Shown: positions 1 to 7,543 of the stretch, piece after piece
How positions within the stretch are numbered: the stretch's first letter is position 1
Layout: every line of letters starts with the position of its first letter
The notes under the pieces: generated by a model
Database searches by the model: none
What the model was told of the DNA's origin: nothing
The model's input: only the letters and a program-made list of their open reading frames with translations
Program-made: the position numbers and the translations under genes
Assembly: GCA_023458915.1 (NCBI GenBank)
Contig: JAEWWM010000071.1
Location: 1 to 13,523, forward strand
Length of the DNA stretch: 13,523 nt
Reading direction: 5' to 3'
From: Bacillota bacterium
GTDB lineage: Bacteria; Bacillota; Clostridia; Oscillospirales; Acutalibacteraceae

Positions 1-733
<733 letters not shown>

Positions 734-967
734 TTTGTATTTAAAAGCTAAGACTAAAGCCCAAGCTATCAAATCGAAATCAGAGCAATTTGTGCTCAAA
801 ATGATACACTAGCTGTATCTTTTTATTTGTTATCCGAGATTAAAAATCTCAAAATTAATTACGGGTCTTAAAATACTATAACATCAGACTTTAAAGTCTA
901 ACATCTAATAATATCTTGCGTTGTTTAATTTTCAAGGTCCTCTCGCCTTTTTCTCATTTTTAGGCGC
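734..967 (-). other. Pre-16S rRNA leader with boxA-like stretch and small hairpins
   Basis: This stretch contains no credible gene; it is the transcribed leader between the rRNA promoter and the mature 16S 5' end. Read on the minus strand, 940-921 (GGACCTTGAAAATTAAACAA) resembles the boxA/antitermination stretch found in Firmicutes rRNA leaders, which is a tentative match. Nearer the 16S there are four short perfect inverted repeats: 886-899 (7 bp, no loop), 836-850 (6 bp, 3-base loop), 803-819 (6 bp, 5-base loop) and 783-797 (5 bp, 5-base loop). They may help leader folding, antitermination or processing. Pairing with the 3' side of the 16S cannot be examined because that part is outside the window. 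Confidence 0.6.
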
Positions 968-973
968 TTGTTT

Positions 974-1003
974 ATCTTATCATACACCTCCTCCTTATGT
1001 CAA
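974..1003 (-). promoter_or_regulatory. Sigma-A-type promoter of the rRNA operon
   Basis: On the minus strand there is a perfect TTGACA -35 box (1003-998), an 18-base spacer, then TAAGAT as the -10 box (979-974). The -10 is preceded by TGA, giving an extended -10 (TGn). Transcription would start near 967, leaving a leader of about 230 bases before the 16S. A consensus -35 with an extended -10 fits a strongly expressed rRNA operon. No convincing tandem second promoter was seen, although a weak TATAGT-like box lies within the leader. Confidence 0.75.
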
Positions 1004-1066
1004 CCGTTTTTTCGCACCTTTTCTCGCTTTCGTTAATTTTTTATGTTTTTTTGATATAAAAATCTT

Positions 1067-1087
1067 AAAAAATGTCGATTATCAACA
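1067..1087 (-). terminator. Weak intrinsic terminator ending the rny-to-lipoprotein cluster
   Basis: Read on the minus strand, TGTTGA (1087-1082), loop TAA and TCGACA (1078-1073) form a 6-bp stem with one G-U pair, followed directly by six T (1072-1067). It begins two bases after the lipoprotein stop codon and about 64 bases before the rRNA -35 box. The stem is short, so termination may be partial and some readthrough into the rRNA promoter region is possible. Confidence 0.5.
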
Positions 1088-1088
1088 A

Positions 1089-1595
1089 TCACGCATAGCT
1101 AAAATCAGTTGTTATATTACGCTCAGGTATCATAATACACATTATTTTGCCTTGATTATTTACTTTAATTTCATAGTCAATGTTTTCACATTTACCTTTA
1201 AATAAGTTTTCTCCTTCTTGACTTGACACATATTTTAGATTTTCACGATCGTTTAAAGAATTTAGAATTTTCACAACAAGCCCTATGGAAGAGTTTTCTG
1301 TTAAAGGCTCAGCGATAAATTCCCCTGAAAGTTCCTTCATGGAAATTTTGTATTTTCCGTTTTCCCAAGACAACGTGAGGCCTTTTATATTTTCGGGCTT
1401 TTTAAAAGTTATAGTATTTATGCCTTCAGGAGTATGCAAAATTTTAAATTCATATTTTTTATTATTTTCTTTGAGACTAACGTCGCTTTCAAAATTTGCG
1501 ACCAAATCCACTGAATCATTTAATAAATTTTTTGCACATCCTCCTAAAAATAATGCTAAAAAACCGCAAAATAAAAAAGTTATGAATTTTTTCAC
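1089..1595 (-). CDS. Small lipoprotein, possible YdcC/GerS-like (LolA-type fold)
   Basis: This encodes a 168-residue secreted lipoprotein of unproven function. The N-terminus has MKKF, then a hydrophobic stretch ending in LFLGGC, a lipobox with Cys20 as the predicted lipid-modified residue, so the protein should be anchored on the outer face of the membrane. The rest alternates short hydrophobic and charged segments (around YEFKILHTPEGINTITF and NIKGLTLSWENGKYKI), as in all-beta LolA-like lipoproteins. I chose GTG at 1595 because AGGGTGA (1606-1600) is then ideally spaced; TTG at 1598 is also possible but too close to it. It follows nnrD by 12 bases. Known context: in Bacillus, acpS is followed by the lipoprotein gene ydcC, and in Clostridioides difficile the related gerS precedes alr2. 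The family assignment rests on position and general pattern, not on an alignment. Confidence 0.8.
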   Translation of the reverse strand: MKKFITFLFCGFLALFLGGCAKNLLNDSVDLVANFESDVSLKENNKKYEFKILHTPEGINTITFKKPENIKGLTLSWENGKYKISMKELSGEFIAEPLTENSSIGLVVKILNSLNDRENLKYVSSQEGENLFKGKCENIDYEIKVNNQGKIMCIMIPERNITTDFSYA

Positions 1596-1607
1596 CAAAT
1601 CACCCTA

Positions 1608-2495
1608 TTATTCAAACTGTAGAAACACATTTGGAAGTTCATTTATCAAATCAGTCGGTGTCATAGAAACCGAAGAAAATTTCTTTTTGCATTCATCACC
1701 ACTCATGCCATGTAAAAACACCGCGCACACTGCTGCATCAATTGGAGACAATCTCTGAGCTAAAAAAGAACTTATCATACCTGAAAGAACGTCACCACTT
1801 CCACCTTTCGCCATACCTGAATTCCCTGTAGTGTTTATGAAAACATTGCCGTTTTTATCCGCTATGGCAGTTTTATTACCTTTTAAAACAGTTGTTATCT
1901 CGTATTTTTCAGAGAATTCTCTTGCATATTTTGCTTTATTAGCAGCAATCGTTTCAACATCTTTGGATGTAAGCCGCGACATTTCTTTTGGATGGGGCGT
2001 TAGAATGATTTCCGTCTTTGCTTCTTTTAATATATCTATATTCTCAGATACTACGTTTATTCCGTCAGCATCAATTATTAGTGGGATATTCAAGTTTCGA
2101 ATCAGTTCATAAGTTATGTTTTTTGTGCTTTGGTTCCAGCCGAGCCCGCAGCCTACCAAAACCGCGGTACATTTTTTAGATTCTTTTAAGATATCACCTA
2201 AAAATTTGTAGGTGATAAACCCATTTTTATCTTCTGGCACTACGTAAAAAATAGCCTCAGAAATCTTCTTGGATGTTGATTCGTAAATGGACTTTGGAAT
2301 CAAAGCCTCCACAAGACCAACTCCGCATTTAATAGCTGCAGCTGCAGAGAAAAATGCAGCTCCGGGCATATTTTTGCTACCACAAATGCAAAGAAGCTTT
2401 CCGAAGGTTCCTTTATTCGCCTCGGGAAGTCTTTCGGGCAATTTACTTTTTACCATATCAAAAGTTATCGTTCTTAAATATTCATATTTTTCCAT
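1608..2495 (-). CDS. nnrD: ADP-dependent (S)-NAD(P)H-hydrate dehydratase
   Basis: This cytosolic repair enzyme dehydrates hydrated, inactive NADH or NADPH back to the normal cofactor, using ADP. The 295 residues match the ribokinase-like YjeF C-terminal family: GTFGKLLCICGSKNMPGAA (about 29-47), a DADGIN segment (142-147), ILTPHPKEM (164-172) and GNSGMAKGGSGDVLSG (224-239), which carries the GGSGD signature with Asp235 as the probable catalytic base. Many bacteria fuse this domain to an N-terminal NAD(P)H-hydrate epimerase (YjeF_N). Here that half is absent, so this is the stand-alone form and the epimerase, if present, is elsewhere. The start is ATG with GAGGG about nine bases upstream, just after the acpS stop codon (14-base gap). 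Family assignment is firm; specificity for ADP over ATP follows from the bacterial family. Confidence 0.93.
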   Translation of the reverse strand: MEKYEYLRTITFDMVKSKLPERLPEANKGTFGKLLCICGSKNMPGAAFFSAAAAIKCGVGLVEALIPKSIYESTSKKISEAIFYVVPEDKNGFITYKFLGDILKESKKCTAVLVGCGLGWNQSTKNITYELIRNLNIPLIIDADGINVVSENIDILKEAKTEIILTPHPKEMSRLTSKDVETIAANKAKYAREFSEKYEITTVLKGNKTAIADKNGNVFINTTGNSGMAKGGSGDVLSGMISSFLAQRLSPIDAAVCAVFLHGMSGDECKKKFSSVSMTPTDLINELPNVFLQFE

Positions 2496-2509
2496 AACAA
2501 AATTCCCTC

Positions 2510-2881
2510 TTATTTCCCTTTATTAAAGCAAATAACCACCGCGCAGGCGTAATTTTTAGTATGAGTTAGACTTACGGAAAAGTCCAAATTTCTATCTTGC
2601 GCTATTTTAAGAGCATTATTTGTTAAAAAAATGTACGGCTTGCCAAGTTCATTTCTTAAAATTTGCACATTTTCTATTCCAAACCCGCGTACCCCAGTTC
2701 CAATAGCCTTTGAAAAAGCTTCCTTTGCGCAAAAATTAGCAGCCACACTCTGAATAGGAAATTTCTTTTTTTCAAGTTCGAAATATTCTTCGCTTCCAAG
2801 TATAAACTTCAAAAATTTTTTATTTTGCATAGATTTTTTTATTCGGGATATTTCCACCATGTCCACTCCTACAGAGAGCAA
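2510..2881 (-). CDS. acpS: Holo-[acyl-carrier-protein] synthase
   Basis: AcpS moves the 4'-phosphopantetheine arm from coenzyme A to a serine of apo-ACP, switching on the carrier for fatty acid synthesis. The 123 residues are the usual size. Signatures are GVDMVEISRI (5-14, metal-binding Asp7), FCAKEAFSKAIGTG (50-63, Glu54) and the SLTHTKNYA stretch (104-112), equivalent to the family's SISH motif. The start is TTG at 2881, supported by a perfect GGAGG (2893-2889) seven bases upstream and by the conserved N-terminus. The first 13 bases overlap the end of recG, so the ribosome binding site lies inside recG and translation is probably coupled. fakA and acpS in one cluster link two steps of lipid precursor activation. 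Confidence 0.95.
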   Translation of the reverse strand: MLSVGVDMVEISRIKKSMQNKKFLKFILGSEEYFELEKKKFPIQSVAANFCAKEAFSKAIGTGVRGFGIENVQILRNELGKPYIFLTNNALKIAQDRNLDFSVSLTHTKNYACAVVICFNKGK

Positions 2882-4902
2882 TACGGCACCTCCATTTTTA
2901 TCTTATGCTTAATAAATTTAAACTCTGGATCGGAAAGACTCGGGTCACGGATCATTAATTCCGATGCAGATTTTTGTGCTAGTTTGATAAGCGCCATGTC
3001 TTCATATCCTAGGGGAATATTTACATTAGGCACTCCATGCTGATTAACCCCAAAAAAGTCACCTGGGCCTCGGATTTTTAAATCTTCTTCTGAAAGATAA
3101 AAACCATCGCCTGAATTTGTTATAGCACTGAATCTACGCTGAGCATCGCGACTTTTTGAATTGGATATTAATATGCAATATGATTTATAGCTGCTCCTCC
3201 CCACTCTGCCACGGAGCTGATGAAGCTGTGAAATTCCAAACCGCTCAGCGTTTTCGATAATTATTATCCGTGCATTCGGAACATCAATCCCGACTTCAAT
3301 AACAGTAGTTGAAACCAGAATTTTTATAGTGCCATCTATAAAACATTTCATTACGTCATCTTTTTCAGCGGAATTCATTTTACCGTGCAAAATTGCCACA
3401 TCGCTGCTTTTAAATCCATTTTTTAGCATCTTTTCTCTATAACTTGTAACATCTTCGATCTCATTTTCATTTTCCTCAATACTTGCGCAAACTACATAAC
3501 CTTGCCCGCCTTCATTAATTATTTTTTTAAGAAAATTCCAAGCCCTGTGGCGTTTGCTTTCATCAACCTGAAACGTATCTACTTTTTGCCTACCGGGAAG
3601 CGTTTCGCTTAAAACTGATATATCAAGATCGCCATATAAAATCATAGCTAACGTTCGCGGGATCGGAGTTGCGGACATTACTAAAACATGCGGTGCGACC
3701 CCTTTATTTACCAGGCTCGATCTTTGTTTTACGCCAAATCTGTGCTGCTCGTCTGTTACAATCAAACCGAGGTTTTTAAATGTAGTGTCGTCTGAAATCA
3801 GTGAGTGCGTTCCTACAACAATATTCGCAAATCCTGATTCAATTTCAAATTTCGCAAATTTCTTTGCTTTTGATTTCATCGAGCCATTTAAAAGTCTGAT
3901 GTTTACTCCAAACTTTTCAAAAAAATTTAAAAATGTTTTATAGTGCTGAATTGCTAAAATTTCAGTCGGCACCATTACCGCCACTTGATAACCGCTTTTT
4001 ACCATATTGTAAGCAAGCGCTGCAGCTATGACGGTTTTACCGGATCCAACGTCCCCTTGCAAAAGACGGTTCATGGAAAAGCTGCTCTCTTTCATGTCAT
4101 AAATACATTCTGCTATAACACTTTCCTGCGATTTTATTACTTTAAAAGGAAGCGAATCGCAAAATTCTTTTGAATAATCTTTCAAAATTTTAACTTCCGT
4201 TTTTTGGCGAGCCTGCTTTTTTATAAAATTCATGCTGAGCTGATAAATAAAAAGTTCTTCGAATATAATCCGCCTTCTTGCCGCGCTCAAAGCTTGACGG
4301 TCTTTCGGAAAATGAATATTCTCAATCGCAAAACTCAAAGAACATAAGTTATTGCTCTCTAAAATCCACTCCGGCAAAGTTTCAGAGATATTTTTCGGCA
4401 AAAGCTCCAGAGCATTTTTAACTAGGCTCATTATTTTAGCTGAACTTATTCCTTTAGTTTGATGATAAACCGGATAAAGTTTTAAAGCATCAGTAATTTT
4501 TTTAATTTTTGGCGATACAATTTCAAATTTTAATAAATTCCCTGTAACATTACCACGAAATAAGTATTCTTCTCCTTTAATTAAACTTTCTGCGCTATAC
4601 TTACTATTAAAGAAAACAATATCAGCAAAATTTTGCCCGTCGGTCGCTTCAACCTTATAAAGAATTTTACCACTTCTAAGCTTTAAAGAGTTTACGTTAG
4701 ATAAAATTTTTAATTTCACGCACTGGTCTTTACGTCCTTTAGCAGAAGCTAAATTTTGAATAGCGCTCCAATCTTCATAAGTACGCGGGAAAAATTGAGT
4801 AAGATCGCCAATGGTGTTTACCCCGAGCTTTCTTAAGAATTCAGCGCTTTTAGGGCCAACACCTTTTAGATTTTTTATATCAATTTTGAATAAAGATGCC
4901 AT
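2869..4902 (-). CDS. recG: ATP-dependent DNA helicase RecG
   Basis: RecG is a double-stranded DNA translocase that remodels stalled replication forks and branched recombination intermediates. From the ATG at 4902 it has 677 residues, the normal length. The N-terminal part has the helix-hairpin stretch LKGVGPKSAEFLRKLGV and the wedge/OB region. The helicase core shows Walker A GDVGSGKT (near 284), the RecG-type DEQH box in DEQHRFGVKQR (near 384), SATPIPRTLA, STTVIEVGIDVPNA and QLRGRVGRS (near 563). The C-terminus has the LKIRGPGDFFGVNQHG segment of the translocation region. An in-frame GTG at 4917 exists, but the GGAGG at 4915-4911 overlaps it and sits eight bases before the ATG, so the ATG is the start. 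The gap from fakA is 20 bases; fakA-recG linkage is also seen in Bacillus. Confidence 0.97.
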   Translation of the reverse strand: MASLFKIDIKNLKGVGPKSAEFLRKLGVNTIGDLTQFFPRTYEDWSAIQNLASAKGRKDQCVKLKILSNVNSLKLRSGKILYKVEATDGQNFADIVFFNSKYSAESLIKGEEYLFRGNVTGNLLKFEIVSPKIKKITDALKLYPVYHQTKGISSAKIMSLVKNALELLPKNISETLPEWILESNNLCSLSFAIENIHFPKDRQALSAARRRIIFEELFIYQLSMNFIKKQARQKTEVKILKDYSKEFCDSLPFKVIKSQESVIAECIYDMKESSFSMNRLLQGDVGSGKTVIAAALAYNMVKSGYQVAVMVPTEILAIQHYKTFLNFFEKFGVNIRLLNGSMKSKAKKFAKFEIESGFANIVVGTHSLISDDTTFKNLGLIVTDEQHRFGVKQRSSLVNKGVAPHVLVMSATPIPRTLAMILYGDLDISVLSETLPGRQKVDTFQVDESKRHRAWNFLKKIINEGGQGYVVCASIEENENEIEDVTSYREKMLKNGFKSSDVAILHGKMNSAEKDDVMKCFIDGTIKILVSTTVIEVGIDVPNARIIIIENAERFGISQLHQLRGRVGRSSYKSYCILISNSKSRDAQRRFSAITNSGDGFYLSEEDLKIRGPGDFFGVNQHGVPNVNIPLGYEDMALIKLAQKSASELMIRDPSLSDPEFKFIKHKIKMEVPYCSL
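2887..2893 (-). promoter_or_regulatory. acpS ribosome binding site inside the recG 3' end
   Basis: GGAGGTG on the minus strand (2893-2887) encodes part of the last codons of recG and sits seven bases (counted from GGAGG) before the TTG start of acpS. This placement decides the unusual TTG start and implies translational coupling, since ribosomes finishing recG pass over the site. Confidence 0.75.
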
Positions 4903-4910
4903 AACTGGCA

Positions 4911-4915
4911 CCTCC
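4911..4915 (-). promoter_or_regulatory. recG ribosome binding site that fixes the ATG start
   Basis: GGAGG on the minus strand (4915-4911) lies eight bases before ATG 4902. The longer reading from GTG 4917 would place the start codon on top of this site, so five N-terminal residues should be removed from the longest reading. Confidence 0.75.
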
Positions 4916-4922
4916 ACGTCTA

Positions 4923-6590
4923 CTATTCTATTGAGATTATAAAATGATATATCGGCTGATCACCGTTTATAAGATTAATATCCACAGGCCGTTTGAGAGA
5001 TGAATTTATCATCTCTTTTGCATTTTCGGCTTGTTCTAAACTAATGCCTTCACCATATATAATAGTTAAAAATTCTGTTTCCTTCGTAACCATAGATTTC
5101 GTGAGCCTCGCGACAGCTTTAACCGGATCTTTTTCTGTGAATACGAGTTTACCGTCAGAAAGAGCTAAAATGTCTCCCTCTTTAATTTTAAATCCGCCAA
5201 ACTCGGAATCTCTTGCCGCAAAAGTCACCTGACCTGTTTTAACTTTGGATGCAGCTTCGGTCATTAAATTTATATTTTCGTCAATACCTGCTTCAAAGTT
5301 ATAAGCAAGAATTGCAGAAATGCCTTGAGCAATGGTTTTTGTGGGCACTACTACTACCGTACGGTCTTTAATAAGCGCTATTGTCTGCTGCGCGGACATT
5401 ATAATATTTTTATTATTCGGAAACACATAAACAATTTTAGCAGGAGTTGCGAGAATAGCCTCTATTATTTTATCGGTGCTAGGATTCATGGTCTGCCCAC
5501 CGCTTATAACATTTGCACATCCTAAATCTTTAAAAAGGGAAATCACTCCGCTTCCGGCAGCAACAGCAACAAAACCAATTTCCTCTTCAGGAGCTTTTCT
5601 TTCAAAATTTTCTGCTTCTTTTTTTGCTTCGAGCTTTGCTTTATTAGCTTCGACGGCTAAACGGTGCTGCTCTTTCATATTTTCAATTTTAACATTCAAA
5701 AATTGACCATACCGAACCCCTTCTTCCAGGGCTTTACCGGGATTTTCAGTATGAACATGAACTTTTATAATTTCCTCGTCATCCACCACAACAACACAGT
5801 CGCCGATTTTTTGCAAACGATTCCTGAGTCTGAAAGGGTTCAACTTACAAAACGCACTACGCTTGACTATAAACTCTGTGCAATATGTAAAAGTAATATC
5901 AGAGTCGAATTCCGCAGCGGCATTTTTAAAAACATCGTCTTTTTGAATGTCAATTTCATTGGACTCGGCATCCATAATAACGCCATCTTTAAAAACAGAC
6001 ATCATGCCTTCAAAAATTAAGCACAGTCCTTTGCCACCGGCATCAACAACCCCAGCTTTTTTAAGAACAGGCAACAAATCCGGCGTAGTTTTAAGAGCGT
6101 CCTGCGCTCCCGCGCAAATTTCAGACCACACATAAATAACGTCGTTATTGATTTTAACAGCCTTTTGCGCTCTTTCAAAGGCCATTCTAGCAACGGTCAG
6201 CATAGTGCCTTCGGTTGGCTTTGTAACAGCGCCATAAGCCGCTTTAACACCAAACCCCAAAGCTTCTGAAATATCTGTACCTGTAATACTTTGTGCGTCA
6301 GAAAAAAACTGCGAAAAACCTTTAAAAAGAATGGAAAGTATAACACCCGAATTGCCCCTTGCACCTCTTAAAAGCGCAGGAACAAATACTTTCACCACTT
6401 CGCCGACTGATGGATCATCTCCAAGTTTTTTAAGTAATTCGGTAGCTACAGAAATGGTCATGGACATATTCGTACCTGTGTCGCCATCTGGTACAGGGAA
6501 TATATTCAAATCATTAATGTGATTTTTATTCTTTAAAATATTATTAGCACCCGAAATAATCGCATTTTTCAAACACAGACCACTTATCAA
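4923..6590 (-). CDS. fakA: DAK2 domain protein, fatty acid kinase FakA-like (YloV)
   Basis: FakA phosphorylates fatty acids that are presented by a FakB (DegV-family) carrier, giving acyl-phosphates for phospholipid synthesis. The 555 residues begin with the Dak2 nucleotide-binding domain: LNIFPVPDGDTGTNM (28-42, metal-binding Asp35 and Asp37) and RGARGNSGVILS (75-86). A middle domain contains VHVHTENPG (277-285), with the paired histidines seen in FakA. The C-terminal domain has AVAAGSGVISLFKDLG and ISGGQTMNPST. The start is TTG at 6590, with GGGGG nine bases upstream; residues 3-18 line up with the conserved family N-terminus, supporting this rare start. The gap to ymdB is 45 bases. No DegV-family partner is in the window, so the fatty acid substrate role is inferred from the family. 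The small upstream partner (yloU/Asp23-like) found in Bacillus is missing here. Confidence 0.88.
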   Translation of the reverse strand: MISGLCLKNAIISGANNILKNKNHINDLNIFPVPDGDTGTNMSMTISVATELLKKLGDDPSVGEVVKVFVPALLRGARGNSGVILSILFKGFSQFFSDAQSITGTDISEALGFGVKAAYGAVTKPTEGTMLTVARMAFERAQKAVKINNDVIYVWSEICAGAQDALKTTPDLLPVLKKAGVVDAGGKGLCLIFEGMMSVFKDGVIMDAESNEIDIQKDDVFKNAAAEFDSDITFTYCTEFIVKRSAFCKLNPFRLRNRLQKIGDCVVVVDDEEIIKVHVHTENPGKALEEGVRYGQFLNVKIENMKEQHRLAVEANKAKLEAKKEAENFERKAPEEEIGFVAVAAGSGVISLFKDLGCANVISGGQTMNPSTDKIIEAILATPAKIVYVFPNNKNIIMSAQQTIALIKDRTVVVVPTKTIAQGISAILAYNFEAGIDENINLMTEAASKVKTGQVTFAARDSEFGGFKIKEGDILALSDGKLVFTEKDPVKAVARLTKSMVTKETEFLTIIYGEGISLEQAENAKEMINSSLKRPVDINLINGDQPIYHFIISIE

Positions 6591-6635
6591 TTAACACAGC
6601 CCCCAATATTAATTTTCTACTAGCTAATTATATTA

Positions 6636-7409
6636 CTACGTTACTCGAAATCTTTCCACTGATTTCGTTTTCCCGCTACCATCATCAATATCAAAAATCA
6701 CACATTCCATTTTGCAGGGACCAACCGCATTTTCGTACCTGGCAGGCATTCTATCTTTCATTCTTTTAATGGAAATCTCTTTCTTTACGCCAAGAACCGA
6801 ATCAATAGCACCGGTCATACCAACATCTGTAATATAACCCGTGCCACCAAACAAAACCTCTTCATCGGATGTTTGAACATGAGTATGAGTGCCAAATACT
6901 GCCGACACTCTGCCGTCAACATAAAAACCGAAAGCCCTTTTTTCAGCGGTAGCTTCTGCGTGAAAATCAATTATTTTAACTTTACAATCGTTGCATTTAC
7001 TCAAAGCTTCGTCGACCGCATCTAAAGGAAGGTTCATGCTTTCAAGATAGGCAACGCCTAAAATATTTATAATACACACCCGAATACCATTTATAGTAAG
7101 CTTGCAAAATCCCACGCCTGGAGTTTTTTTGCTTGGGTAGTTGTAAGGACGCAGTACCCGGCGGTTTTCACCCAAAAAAGCGAATATTTCCCAGCGCCTA
7201 AACGTATGATTACCATTTGTGATAATATCTACACCATTGCCTAACAACTGCCGTGCAGAATCCGGAAGAATGCCATTACCTTCAGCTGAATTTTCACCAT
7301 TAGCTATAGTTAAATCTATATTATTTTCTTCTTTAAATTTTGGAAGTTTAAATTTCAGAAACTCTACGCCGCTTTTGCCAACTACATCGCCAATAGCCAG
7401 AACTCTCAT
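6636..7409 (-). CDS. ymdB: YmdB-type metallophosphoesterase (cyclic nucleotide phosphodiesterase)
   Basis: The 257 residues match the YmdB/TIGR00282 family. Bacillus YmdB hydrolyses cyclic nucleotides, including 2',3'-cAMP, and affects biofilm and motility gene expression. All expected metal ligands are present and at Bacillus-like positions: Asp8 (GDVVGKSG), Glu39 and Asn40 (ANGENSAEGNG), Asn67 and His68 (TNGNHTFRRWE), His150 (DFHAEATAEK), and His175 and His177 (FGTHTHVQTSDEE), followed by TDVGMTGA. The start is ATG with a GGTGGTG ribosome binding site. It follows rny by 134 bases, the same neighbour order as ymdA(rny)-ymdB in Bacillus. An inferred joint role is that RNase cleavage releases 2',3'-cyclic ends or nucleotides that YmdB could handle. 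Confidence 0.94.
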   Translation of the reverse strand: MRVLAIGDVVGKSGVEFLKFKLPKFKEENNIDLTIANGENSAEGNGILPDSARQLLGNGVDIITNGNHTFRRWEIFAFLGENRRVLRPYNYPSKKTPGVGFCKLTINGIRVCIINILGVAYLESMNLPLDAVDEALSKCNDCKVKIIDFHAEATAEKRAFGFYVDGRVSAVFGTHTHVQTSDEEVLFGGTGYITDVGMTGAIDSVLGVKKEISIKRMKDRMPARYENAVGPCKMECVIFDIDDGSGKTKSVERFRVT

Positions 7410-7440
7410 AAATTTTCACCACCATACACTCACAAATTAA

Positions 7441-7522
7441 ACTTTTCATCAATTCCAAAATTGAATCAGATTTTAAAAACAGCAAGGAATACTACGTAGA
7501 CAAATATTTTTAGAAATTTTTG
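7441..7522 (-). other. Two small hairpins in the rny-ymdB spacer
   Basis: The spacer between the rny stop and the ymdB start holds two short inverted repeats: 7501-7522 (nine pairs with one mismatch, 4-base loop) and 7449-7464 (6 bp, 4-base loop). Neither is followed by a T run on the minus strand, so they do not look like terminators. They could be mRNA stability or processing structures, or chance in AT-rich sequence. No good promoter was found here. Confidence 0.25.
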
Positions 7523-7543
7523 ATAATATAATTCTTCGCTTTG

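Noticed and set aside
970..997. Perfect ribosome-binding-like AAGGAGGAGGTG and a tiny ATG frame in the rRNA promoter spacer
   Set aside because: It lies between the -35 and -10 boxes, upstream of the predicted transcription start, and would encode only three residues.
1608..2495. Bifunctional NAD(P)H-hydrate epimerase/dehydratase
   Set aside because: There is no room for the YjeF N-terminal epimerase domain; the protein begins directly in the dehydratase part.
7493..7500. CTACGTAG palindrome as an operator
   Set aside because: It is a single 8-base palindrome with no repeat partner or nearby promoter, within chance expectation.
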